Positions 28,850-35,908 of a stretch of 64,000 nucleotides of DNA are shown here, one piece after another. Every line of letters begins with the position of its first letter. Position 1 is the stretch's first letter. Source of the stretch: Martelella lutilitoris (lineage in GTDB: Bacteria; Pseudomonadota; Alphaproteobacteria; Rhizobiales; Rhizobiaceae); contig NZ_VCLB01000010.1 of the NCBI RefSeq assembly GCF_005924265.1, positions 62,001 through 126,000 of the forward strand, in the 5' to 3' direction. Made by a program: the position numbers and the translations under genes. The notes below the pieces were generated by a model that ran no database searches, was not told the DNA's origin, and saw only the letters and a list, made by a program, of their open reading frames with translations.

Positions 28850-29833
28850 TTACTGTGCCGCGATCGCCTGAAGCTGGTCGCGCAGGTCGCCATAGCCAAG
28901 GTTGTCATAGACGACGGCGGTGGCTTCCTTGAACGGGGTGATGTCGATTTCCTCGACGTCCACGCCGTTGTCGATCAGCTGCTGTTGCAGGCTCGCCAGC
29001 GCGTCCTGCGTGCCGTAGGAGGCGATGTCGCCGGCCTTCAGCGCTTCCTCATGCAGGATCGTCTGCAGGTTTTCCGGCAGCGAATCGACCCAGGCGGCGG
29101 ACGTAATCAGACCGGTGATCAGGTTGATATGGCCGGTGAGCGTGATGTTCGTGATCACCTCGTCGAGCTTGGCGCCGACAACGGCGGGAAGCTGAGCTTC
29201 TGCGCCGTCGATGACGTTGGAGGAGATCGCCGAATAGACCTCGCCCCAGGGCATTGGGGTCGGTGTCGCGCCCATGGCCTCGATCGTGCCGGTCCACACC
29301 GGCGCGCCGGGGGTGCGCATGCGCACGCCGGAGAGGTCATCCGGTCCGCCAATGGGCTTCTTGGTCAGGAGGTGCCGTTCGCCCTGCCACCAGTTGAAGC
29401 TCAGGACATCGAGGCCGGCATCATCGTGCAGCTTCTGGGCCCACTCGTCGAACATGTCGGAGGTAACGACCTTGCGGATGCCGTCATAGCCGTTTGCCAG
29501 ATAAGGTGCGCCAAGGACGCCGAACTCGTTGACGAAGACCGCGAGGCGGCCGCCATCGACGACGACGGCGACGGGCGCGCCGGCGCGGGCCTGTTCGAGC
29601 ACGTCCTCATCGGGACCGAGCTGCGAGTTCGGGAACAGGCGGACTTCGAGCGCGCCGTCGGAGGCTTCGGCAACATTGTCGCGGAAGGCTTCAAGGCCCT
29701 TGTAGAGCGGGTCATTGGTGGCCAGCGCCGTGTTGACGTTCAGCGTGTAGTCGGCGGCGAGGGCAGAGCCAGCGAGGAGGCTGGCGGCGAGACCCGCAAG
29801 CGCGATGCTGCCCAGTTTGGTGAAATGCGTCAT
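28850..29833 (-). CDS. TRAP transporter solute-binding protein (DctP family)
   Basis: A 327-residue periplasmic protein with the signal peptide MTHFTKLGSIALAGLAASLL then AGSALA. It has the DctP fold, with SQLGPDEDVLEQARAG, and the region GVRMRTPGAPVW, which carries the Arg that usually pins a carboxylate ligand. It is the first structural gene of the transporter, 36 bp after gntR on the same strand. Ligand is probably a hexuronate or aldonate, from the uxuA linkage. Confidence 0.92.
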   Translation of the reverse strand: MTHFTKLGSIALAGLAASLLAGSALAADYTLNVNTALATNDPLYKGLEAFRDNVAEASDGALEVRLFPNSQLGPDEDVLEQARAGAPVAVVVDGGRLAVFVNEFGVLGAPYLANGYDGIRKVVTSDMFDEWAQKLHDDAGLDVLSFNWWQGERHLLTKKPIGGPDDLSGVRMRTPGAPVWTGTIEAMGATPTPMPWGEVYSAISSNVIDGAEAQLPAVVGAKLDEVITNITLTGHINLITGLITSAAWVDSLPENLQTILHEEALKAGDIASYGTQDALASLQQQLIDNGVDVEEIDITPFKEATAVVYDNLGYGDLRDQLQAIAAQ

Positions 29834-29869
29834 GTCGTCCTCCCAATCAGACGTTCAATGGTTTGGAGC

Positions 29870-30565
29870 CTAGCGCCCCGGTGGATCGAAAAACTCAGGC
29901 TTTTCTTCGAAGATTTCGGGAAGATCGCTCAGGATCTCCCGCAGGTGACCGCGAACTGCATGTTCGGCGGCCTTAGGATCGCCGGCGCCGATGGCGTCGA
30001 CAATGGCGGTGTGCTGGGCAGTCAGCTTGACCATGGGGAAGCGCAGAAGGCTCAGGTAACGAACCCGGTCCATCTGCACTTTCAGCCCCTCGATAAGCGC
30101 CCAGGCCCTTGCCTTGCCGGCGGCATCGGCAAGGGTCTTGTGAAACAACTCGTCAAGCGCGATGAAACGGTCGGCATCCGTGGTTGCCGCCTCTCTCTGC
30201 TCCTGAAGTTGCAATCTCAGTTCCTCGACCAGCCCGGCATCGGGCTTCTCGGCGAGAAGCTTGACGATGTCCGCCTCGATCGCCTCGCGGACGAAACGGG
30301 CATCCATGACGGCTGCCTGCGAAATGCGCCGCACGAAAGTGCCGCGCTGCGGGCGCACCTCCAGGAGGCCTTCCTCGGAAAGCTTGATGAACGCCTCGCG
30401 CACCGGCTGGCGGCTGACAGCAAAGCGGGCCGCCAGTTCCGATTCCGAAAGGCGCGAGCCCGGAGGCAACTCATTGTGGATGATCAGCTCACGCAAAATG
30501 CCGTGCAGTTGCGACCCGACTGGTGCGCCCGGTGCAATCTTTGTGGCGATTGTTTCTGGCAGCAT
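29870..30565 (-). CDS. GntR-family regulator, FadR/FCD subfamily
   Basis: A 231-residue regulator with an N-terminal winged HTH (LHGILRELIIHNELPPGSRL, then ELAARFAVSRQPVREAF) and a helical FCD effector domain with a metal/ligand His cluster (ELFHKTL, QHTAIVDAI, VRGHL). The start at 30565 is set by GGGAGGG 6 bp upstream. It sits between the TRAP genes and the divergent uxuA, so it probably represses both in the absence of a sugar-acid effector. Confidence 0.9.
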   Translation of the reverse strand: MLPETIATKIAPGAPVGSQLHGILRELIIHNELPPGSRLSESELAARFAVSRQPVREAFIKLSEEGLLEVRPQRGTFVRRISQAAVMDARFVREAIEADIVKLLAEKPDAGLVEELRLQLQEQREAATTDADRFIALDELFHKTLADAAGKARAWALIEGLKVQMDRVRYLSLLRFPMVKLTAQHTAIVDAIGAGDPKAAEHAVRGHLREILSDLPEIFEEKPEFFDPPGR

Positions 30566-30607
30566 GGCTTGCCCTCCCGATGTTTTTATCGTGCACCATA
30601 CTTCCAT

Positions 30608-30636
30608 ACTAGTCAACACCTTGTTTTGGTGCTAGT
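30608..30636. promoter_or_regulatory. Candidate GntR operator, distal site
   Basis: Interrupted inverted repeat in the gntR-uxuA intergenic region: ACTAGTCAACACC at 30608-30620 faces GGTGCTAGT at 30628-30636. The left arm includes the palindrome ACTAGT. Its position between divergent starts suits a shared operator. Confidence 0.45.
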
Positions 30637-30671
30637 GATCTCTTTCAGACGGACGGGCCTTTTCGTTTAGG

Positions 30672-30689
30672 TTCGTTCCAGGTAACGAA
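30672..30689. promoter_or_regulatory. Candidate GntR operator, proximal to uxuA
   Basis: Perfect inverted repeat TTCGTT-ccaggt-AACGAA at 30672-30689, centred about 28 bp before the uxuA ATG, where binding would block transcription or early elongation. Confidence 0.45.
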
Positions 30690-30708
30690 TTCGCTCAGGG
30701 AGAGAACA

Positions 30709-31905
30709 ATGAGGCAGACGTGGCGCTGGTTCGGGCCTTTGGACCGCGTGTCGATCGATGACATGCTGCAGGCGGGTGTCGAGGGCGTCGTGACCGCGCT
30801 CCATCATGTGGCCACCGGCGCGGTCTGGACGCCGGAAGAGATTGCCGGACGTCAGCGCGAATTGTCCGTCATGACCGACGGAAGCCCCTCCGGCCTGAAG
30901 TGGGACGTGGTCGAAAGCCTGCCGGTTTCCGAGGACATCAAGAAGCAGAAGGGCGACTGGCGCGCCCATATCGAAAACTACAAGGTCAGCCTGGAGAACC
31001 TGAGCAAGGCCGGGATCGAGACGATCTGCTACAATTTCATGCCGGTGCTCGACTGGACCCGCACGGATCTCGCCTACCGTCTGCCGACGGGCGCGACCTG
31101 CATGCGCTTCGACTATGCCGATTTCGCCGCCTTCGACATCCATGTCCTCAAGCGTGCCGGCGCGGCGGAAGACTTTCCCGAAGACCTCCGCGAAGAGGCC
31201 GCCCGCCGCTTTGGCGAGATGGATGAAGAGCGCCAGCAGGCGCTTGCGAAGAACATCGTCTTCGGTCTGCCGGGGGCTGCCGAGAGTTTTACGCTGGAAG
31301 ATGTCCGCCATCATCTCGCAGAATATGCCGCGATGTCGCCGGACGGGCTGCGCAGCAACTTCATCGCCTTCCTCGAGGAGGTCGCGCCCGTTGCCGAGAA
31401 ACTCGGTCTCAGGCTTTGCTGCCATCCGGATGATCCGCCCTTCGGCCTGCTCGGCCTGCCGCGCGTGATGTCGACGGAAGCCGACTACAAGGCGATGATG
31501 GATGCGGTCGATATCCCGGCAAACGGGATCACGCTGTGTTCCGGTTCGCTTGGCGCGCGGCCTGACAACGACCTGCCAGGCATGATGGAGCGGCTGGGGG
31601 ACAGGGTGCATTTCCTGCATCTGCGCAATGTTCACCGCGAGACCGGCGACATCAAGGGATCGTTCTACGAATCGGAACATTTGGGCGGCGACACCGACAT
31701 GGTGGCGCTTGTGGCCGCGGCGCTTGCCGAGGAGAAGCGGCGGCGTGCGGCGGGGCGTGCCGACTGGAACATTCCCTTCCGTCCCGATCACGGCCTCGAC
31801 ATCCTGGATGACCTGAACCGGAAGGCCCAGCCGGGCTATCCGGCGATCGGCCGTCTGAAAGGGCTTGCCGAACTGCGCGGCATCGTCGCGGCGCTCAGCC
31901 GTTGA
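30709..31905 (+). CDS. uxuA: D-mannonate dehydratase
   Basis: A 398-residue TIM-barrel enzyme that dehydrates D-mannonate to 2-keto-3-deoxygluconate in hexuronate catabolism. Family signatures are the start MRQTWRWFGPLDRVS, VVTALHHVATGAVWTPEEI, CYNFMPVLDWTRTDL, the metal-site regions LCCHPDDPP and HFLHLRNV, and the C-terminal RPDHGLDILDD. Length is that of UxuA. No uxuB or uxaC is in the window, so mannonate itself may be the imported substrate. It overlaps the convergent MarR gene by 11 bp. Confidence 0.95.
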   Translation: MRQTWRWFGPLDRVSIDDMLQAGVEGVVTALHHVATGAVWTPEEIAGRQRELSVMTDGSPSGLKWDVVESLPVSEDIKKQKGDWRAHIENYKVSLENLSKAGIETICYNFMPVLDWTRTDLAYRLPTGATCMRFDYADFAAFDIHVLKRAGAAEDFPEDLREEAARRFGEMDEERQQALAKNIVFGLPGAAESFTLEDVRHHLAEYAAMSPDGLRSNFIAFLEEVAPVAEKLGLRLCCHPDDPPFGLLGLPRVMSTEADYKAMMDAVDIPANGITLCSGSLGARPDNDLPGMMERLGDRVHFLHLRNVHRETGDIKGSFYESEHLGGDTDMVALVAAALAEEKRRRAAGRADWNIPFRPDHGLDILDDLNRKAQPGYPAIGRLKGLAELRGIVAALSR

Positions 31906-32365
31906 TGTCCTCCTCCTGCGGCAGCGCGAAGGTCAGCGCCAGCAGGTTTTCGCGCAGTCGCGGCAGGTCGTCGGCCACCACCGCGTCAAGCCGGTCATGC
32001 GTCTCGCGCCAGACCGGCACGGCGCGTTCCAGGAGATCGAGACCCTCATCCGTCAGCTTCAGCCGCCGGACGCGCTTGTCGTCCGGGTCCTGAAAGCTTG
32101 TCAGAAGGCCACGCCGTTCCAGCGGCTTGATGCTCGCCGTCAGCGTCGTGCGGTCCATGGCCAGCACCATCGCCACCTCGGCGATGCGCGGCGGTTCCGG
32201 CCGGTTCAACGACATCAGCAGCGAATATTGTCCGTTGGTCAGGCCGAGCGGCCGCAGGACTTCATCGAAATGTCGCCCGACCGCCCGGGCCGCCCGCTGC
32301 AGATAGAGGCAGAGGCAGCGGTCACGAACCTCGAGCGTGACGGACAGGGGTAGACTCTCGCGCAT
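31895..32365 (-). CDS. MarR-family transcriptional regulator
   Basis: A 156-residue winged-helix protein. The recognition region is NRPEPPRIAEVAMVLAMDRT followed by TLTASIKPLERRGLL; the wing carries DPDDKRVRRLKLTDEG. The ATG at 32365 has AAAGG 7 bp upstream; a TTG one codon earlier is also possible. It is divergent from the DUF1428 gene, with a perfect palindrome between them. The effector is unknown. Confidence 0.88.
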   Translation of the reverse strand: MRESLPLSVTLEVRDRCLCLYLQRAARAVGRHFDEVLRPLGLTNGQYSLLMSLNRPEPPRIAEVAMVLAMDRTTLTASIKPLERRGLLTSFQDPDDKRVRRLKLTDEGLDLLERAVPVWRETHDRLDAVVADDLPRLRENLLALTFALPQEEDING

Positions 32366-32379
32366 CAATATGCCTTTAT

Positions 32380-32391
32380 GTTGATATCAAC
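32380..32391. promoter_or_regulatory. Probable MarR operator
   Basis: Perfect 12-bp palindrome GTTGATATCAAC, 15 bp before the MarR gene and 38 bp before the DUF1428 gene. The shape (TTGATATCAA core) is typical of MarR operators and the site is placed to control both divergent genes. A second short inverted repeat, CTTGA-aag-TCAAG, follows near 32405. Confidence 0.6.
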
Positions 32392-32429
32392 GTAAAATCC
32401 GCAGACTTGAAAGTCAAGACACGGGAGAC

Positions 32430-32810
32430 ATGCGCATGACCTATGTGGACGGATTCCTGGCCCCGGTGCCGGCAAAGAACCGCGAAGCCTACCACGCCTT
32501 GTGCCAGAAGGCGGCGGCGAAATTCAAGGCGCATGGCGCGCTTTCCTATGTGGAGTGCTGGGAGGATGACGTGCCGGATGGCAAGGTGACCTCGTTCAAC
32601 ATGGCGGTGAAGAAGGAAGAGGGGGGGGCGGTGGTCTTCAGCTGGGTCGTCTGGCCATCGAAGGATATCCGCAATGCCGCCTGGGGCGCGTTGATGAACG
32701 ACCCGGAGATGAACGAAATGCCGTTTGATGGGTCCCGGATGATCTATGGCGGGTTCGATCTCTTCTTCTCCGAAAACGGGCCCGTCGCCATGACTGGCGA
32801 GACCGGGTGA
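32430..32810 (+). CDS. DUF1428 family protein (YbaA-like)
   Basis: A 126-residue protein of the dimeric alpha/beta barrel type. DUF1428 signatures are YVDGFLAPVPAKNREAY, SYVECWEDDVPDGKVTSF and FSWVVWPSKDIRN, then MPFDGSRMIYGGFD. The function is unknown; YbaA-like proteins are small cytoplasmic proteins tied to stress in some bacteria. Two in-frame ATG codons (32430 and 32436) follow GGGAG. Likely controlled by the adjacent MarR protein. Confidence 0.88.
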   Translation: MRMTYVDGFLAPVPAKNREAYHALCQKAAAKFKAHGALSYVECWEDDVPDGKVTSFNMAVKKEEGGAVVFSWVVWPSKDIRNAAWGALMNDPEMNEMPFDGSRMIYGGFDLFFSENGPVAMTGETG

Positions 32811-32833
32811 CAGACTGTCGGCGAAATTGGCGC

Positions 32834-32862
32834 TTGTCATTTCCAGATCGCTTGCCTAAATT
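32834..32862 (+). promoter_or_regulatory. Candidate promoter of the riboflavin operon
   Basis: TTGTCA at 32834-32839, a 17-bp spacer and TAAATT at 32857-32862, ending about 30 bp before the FMN riboswitch. Spacing and position suit a sigma-70-type promoter for the leader RNA. Confidence 0.5.
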
Positions 32863-32892
32863 CATCGCGTCGATCGGAGGTCCGGTCGGCGA

Positions 32893-33043
32893 CGTTCTCA
32901 GGGCGGGGTGGAATTCCCCACCGGCGGTAATTGCCTTTGTGCATCAGCCCGCGAGCGCCTTGGTCAGGGCTAATCTGATCGAGGGTCAGCAGATCCGGTG
33001 TAACTCCGGAGCCGACGGTTAGAGTCCGGATGGAAGAGAACAG
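32893..33043 (+). ncRNA. FMN riboswitch (RFN element)
   Basis: Recognisable RFN consensus: the 5' closing strand CGTTCTCAGGGCGGGGTG, then ACCGGCGGTAATT, GAGGGTCAGCAGATCCGGT, the TAACTCCGGAGCCGACGGTTA segment in the conserved core, and GTCCGGATGGAAGAGAAC closing the P1 helix. It binds FMN and turns off downstream expression. The following 106 bp to ribD includes a CCCGCATTGCGGG mini-hairpin and a TTTTTT run but no textbook terminator, so control may be at translation or through a non-obvious terminator. Confidence 0.95.
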
Positions 33044-33149
33044 CGCATGGCGACGTGTGTCCTGTGTCCCGCATTGCGGGCGCATTCCGCGTGTCGTTTT
33101 CCGCTTTTTTGCCCTGCATGGCGTCTTGTTCGAATGATGAGGCGAAGGC

Positions 33150-34181
33150 ATGGGCATTCACCCCGCCACAGACAGTTTGAGCGCGGCCGTTCTTGCGGCG
33201 GCGATGACGCGCGCGCTGGATGGGGCGCAACGCTTTGCCGGAGCGACGACGCCGAACCCGCCGGTCGGCTGCGTCCTTCTCGACAAAGCCGGTCAAGTGA
33301 TCGCCGAAGGGGTTCACCGCAAGGCCGGCCTGGCGCATGCGGAGGCCGAGGCGATTGCCAGCGCCCGCGCGGCAGGTGTCGCCGACCGTATCCACACAGT
33401 CATCGTGACGCTTGAGCCCTGCAATCATCACGGCCGCACGCCGCCTTGCGCCGATGCGATCCTGGCAACGCCTGCCAGCCGCGTCATCATCGGCGCGCCC
33501 GATCCGAACCCTGGCGTGTCGGGCGGCGGGGCGGCCCGGCTCGCCGCTGCCGGGCTTTCGGTCGTCTTCGCCGCCGATATGGCGGACGAACGCGCCGGAA
33601 CGCTTGCGCGCCGCGCGGCCCGGCTGATCGCGCCCTTCGCCAAGCGGGTTCTCACGGGGCTGCCCTGGGTCACGGTCAAGCAGGCGCTCGACGAGAGGGG
33701 CGGCATGGCGCCGCCGGCAGGCGCAAAGACCTTTACCTCGCCGGTCTCTCTCTCGCTCGCCCATCGCCTGCGGCGGCGCGCCGACGCGATCCTGACCGGT
33801 TCCGGCACTATCCTTGCCGACGATCCCGAATTCACAGTCCGGCGGGTGCGCGATTTTGCCGGAAAACAGCGCGCGCTTGCCATCCTCGACCGGCGTGGCC
33901 GTGTGCCGGAGGCCTATTTCTCAGCCGCCGAGGCGCGCGGTTTTGCCGTGATCCGGCCCGAAACGCCGGAGGCCGCGCTTGCCGCGCTTGGCCGTCGCGG
34001 CGTCATGGAGGTGCTGGTGGAAGCCGGGCCGTCGTTGACCGCGTCCATGCTCGACGGCGGGTTATGGGACGAAAATGTGCGCATCGAAAAGGGCGATCCG
34101 GATCGCGTGAGCGTGTTTTACCGCGATCCTGAATTTCACGAACTGAACGAGGCGGACGTCCTGCCCGGAGAAGAAGAATGA
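33150..34181 (+). CDS. ribD: Bifunctional pyrimidine deaminase / reductase RibD
   Basis: A 343-residue enzyme performing the second and third steps of riboflavin synthesis. The N-terminal deaminase has the zinc site HAEAEA and EPCNHHGRTPPC; the usual Ser or Ala after PC is Asn here. The C-terminal reductase domain shows RRADAILTGSGTILADDPEFTVR (split by this note only) and the GPSL loop MEVLVEAGPSL. It is the first gene after the FMN riboswitch and overlaps ribBA by 4 bp (ATGA). Confidence 0.93.
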   Translation: MGIHPATDSLSAAVLAAAMTRALDGAQRFAGATTPNPPVGCVLLDKAGQVIAEGVHRKAGLAHAEAEAIASARAAGVADRIHTVIVTLEPCNHHGRTPPCADAILATPASRVIIGAPDPNPGVSGGGAARLAAAGLSVVFAADMADERAGTLARRAARLIAPFAKRVLTGLPWVTVKQALDERGGMAPPAGAKTFTSPVSLSLAHRLRRRADAILTGSGTILADDPEFTVRRVRDFAGKQRALAILDRRGRVPEAYFSAAEARGFAVIRPETPEAALAALGRRGVMEVLVEAGPSLTASMLDGGLWDENVRIEKGDPDRVSVFYRDPEFHELNEADVLPGEEE

Positions 34182-35389
34182 CCAGAATGGAACGCAATCT
34201 GAAAGCCTCTTCCGTCGAAAAGGCGCTGGAAACCCTGAAAGCCGGCGGCATGGTGCTGCTGGTGGACGATGAAACCCGCGAAAACGAGGGCGATGTCGTC
34301 GTGGCCGCAGATTTCGCCACGCCTGCGGCCGTCAATTTCATGGCCAAACATGCCCGCGGCCTGATCTGCCTGACGCTGACCGGCGAACAGGTCGACCGGC
34401 TGGGCCTGCCGCCGATGGTCTCGAACAACCGCGCCCGGCATTCCACCGCCTTCACCGTCTCCATCGAGGCGGCCAGGGGGATTACCACCGGCATTTCGGC
34501 CGCCGAGCGTGCCTTGACCATTGCCGCTGCTGCCAATCCGCGAGCGACGCCCGCCGACATCGTCTCGCCCGGCCACATGTTTCCCCTGCGTGCGGCGGAC
34601 GGCGGCGTGCTTGCCCGCGACGGCCACACCGAAGGCGCGGTCGACCTGGCCCGCCTTGCCGGCCTCAATCCGGCGGCCGTGATCTGTGAGGTGATGCGCG
34701 ATGACGGCGAGATGGCCCGCCGGCCGGATCTCGAAATCTTCGCCAGAACCCATGACATGCCGCTTCTGACGATCCGGGAGCTTGCCGAATACCGGCTGCG
34801 CACCGAAATCCTGGTTGAGGAGGTTGCCCGGGCGTCGCTGCCGACCGCTGCTGCCGGTTTCAAGGCGCATGTCTTCAGGAGTGTGATTGACGGAACCGAG
34901 CATCTGGCGCTGGTCAAGGCACCGCTCGGGTCTTCGCCGCTGGTGCGCGTCCACTCCGAATGCCTGACGGGCGACGTTTTCGGGTCGCTGCGCTGTGATT
35001 GCGGCGAACAACTCCACCAGGCGATGGCCATGATCGGCGCGGAGGGCGGTGTGATCGTCTATCTGAAGGGGCAGGAAGGGCGTGGCATCGGCCTTGCCAA
35101 CAAGATCCGCGCCTATGAGCTTCAGGAAAAGGGGCTCGACACCCATGCCGCCAATCTGGCGCTCGGCCTGCCGGCGGATGCCCGGGATTATCATGCCGCG
35201 GCCCATATCCTGAAAAGCCTGGGCATCGCGCGCCTCAGGCTTCTCAGCAACAATCCGGAAAAACCCGAGGCGCTCGAAAAGGCAGGCCTGCATGTCGAAA
35301 AGCGCGTGCCGCTGATTACCGCCTCGAACCCTTTCAACGAGACCTATCTTTCGGCAAAGCGCGAGAAATTCGGCCATCTTCTGCCGTGA
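34178..35389 (+). CDS. ribBA: Bifunctional DHBP synthase / GTP cyclohydrolase II
   Basis: A 403-residue fusion. The RibB half has DDETRENEGD, NNRARHSTAF and DGHTEGAVDLARLAGL; the RibA half has the zinc motif HSECLTGDVFGSLRCDCG and YLKGQEGRGIGL, with RDYHAAAHILKSLGI further on. It supplies both precursors of riboflavin, from ribulose 5-phosphate and GTP. Both halves keep their catalytic residues. It is coupled by 4-bp overlaps to ribD and to ribH. Confidence 0.94.
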   Translation: MTRMERNLKASSVEKALETLKAGGMVLLVDDETRENEGDVVVAADFATPAAVNFMAKHARGLICLTLTGEQVDRLGLPPMVSNNRARHSTAFTVSIEAARGITTGISAAERALTIAAAANPRATPADIVSPGHMFPLRAADGGVLARDGHTEGAVDLARLAGLNPAAVICEVMRDDGEMARRPDLEIFARTHDMPLLTIRELAEYRLRTEILVEEVARASLPTAAAGFKAHVFRSVIDGTEHLALVKAPLGSSPLVRVHSECLTGDVFGSLRCDCGEQLHQAMAMIGAEGGVIVYLKGQEGRGIGLANKIRAYELQEKGLDTHAANLALGLPADARDYHAAAHILKSLGIARLRLLSNNPEKPEALEKAGLHVEKRVPLITASNPFNETYLSAKREKFGHLLP

Positions 35390-35874
35390 GCGCCGCGCCG
35401 GTCCTTCCCATTGCACCCATGATCCTGAAAGGAAATACGCCCGTGTCCCACCGTATCGCCATCGTCATCTCCCGTTTCAACGAGAAGGTCACCAGCGGCC
35501 TTCTGAACGGCGCAAAGGCCGAGCTTGCCGAGCGCGACGTAACGCTCTCCGAGACCGATATTTATGACGTGCCGGGCGCTTTCGAGGCACCACTGGTTGC
35601 CAGAAAGCTTGCCAAAAGCGGAAACTATGACGGCATCGTCTGCATCGGTGCGGTGATCAAGGGGGAGACGGCCCATTTTGAATATATTTCGGAGGCCGCA
35701 GCCCACGGGCTGATGCAGGTCCAGCTGGAGACCGGCATGCCCGTCTCCTTCGGCATCCTGACCACCTATACCGCGATTCAGGCTTTCGAGCGCTCCGCCG
35801 ATGACGAGCATAACAAGGGCCGTGAGGCCGCTGCGGCCTGCGTTGAGGCGCTGGAGGCTCTGGCAAGGGTCTGA
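35386..35874 (+). CDS. ribH: 6,7-dimethyl-8-ribityllumazine synthase
   Basis: Up to 162 residues. Family motifs are RIAIVISRFN, DVPGAFEAPL, GAVIKGETAHFEYIS (with the active-site His) and the C-terminal GILTTYTAIQAFERS with NKG. The GTG at 35386 overlaps the ribBA stop (GTGA) and is taken as the start. GTG 35443 has a better site (AAAGGA) but would remove the conserved ILKGN segment, so it is less likely. The C-terminus differs from the usual rhizobial RibH1, suggesting a second paralogue in the genome. No riboflavin synthase (ribE) gene is in this operon. Confidence 0.9.
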   Translation: MSAAPVLPIAPMILKGNTPVSHRIAIVISRFNEKVTSGLLNGAKAELAERDVTLSETDIYDVPGAFEAPLVARKLAKSGNYDGIVCIGAVIKGETAHFEYISEAAAHGLMQVQLETGMPVSFGILTTYTAIQAFERSADDEHNKGREAAAACVEALEALARV

Positions 35875-35908
35875 ACTGTCGTCGGCTCGGACGAACGAAT
35901 CTGGGCCG

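Noticed and set aside
33044-33149. Rho-independent terminator after the FMN riboswitch
   Set aside because: There is a T run and a small hairpin, but they are not adjacent in the right order, so I could not support a classical terminator.
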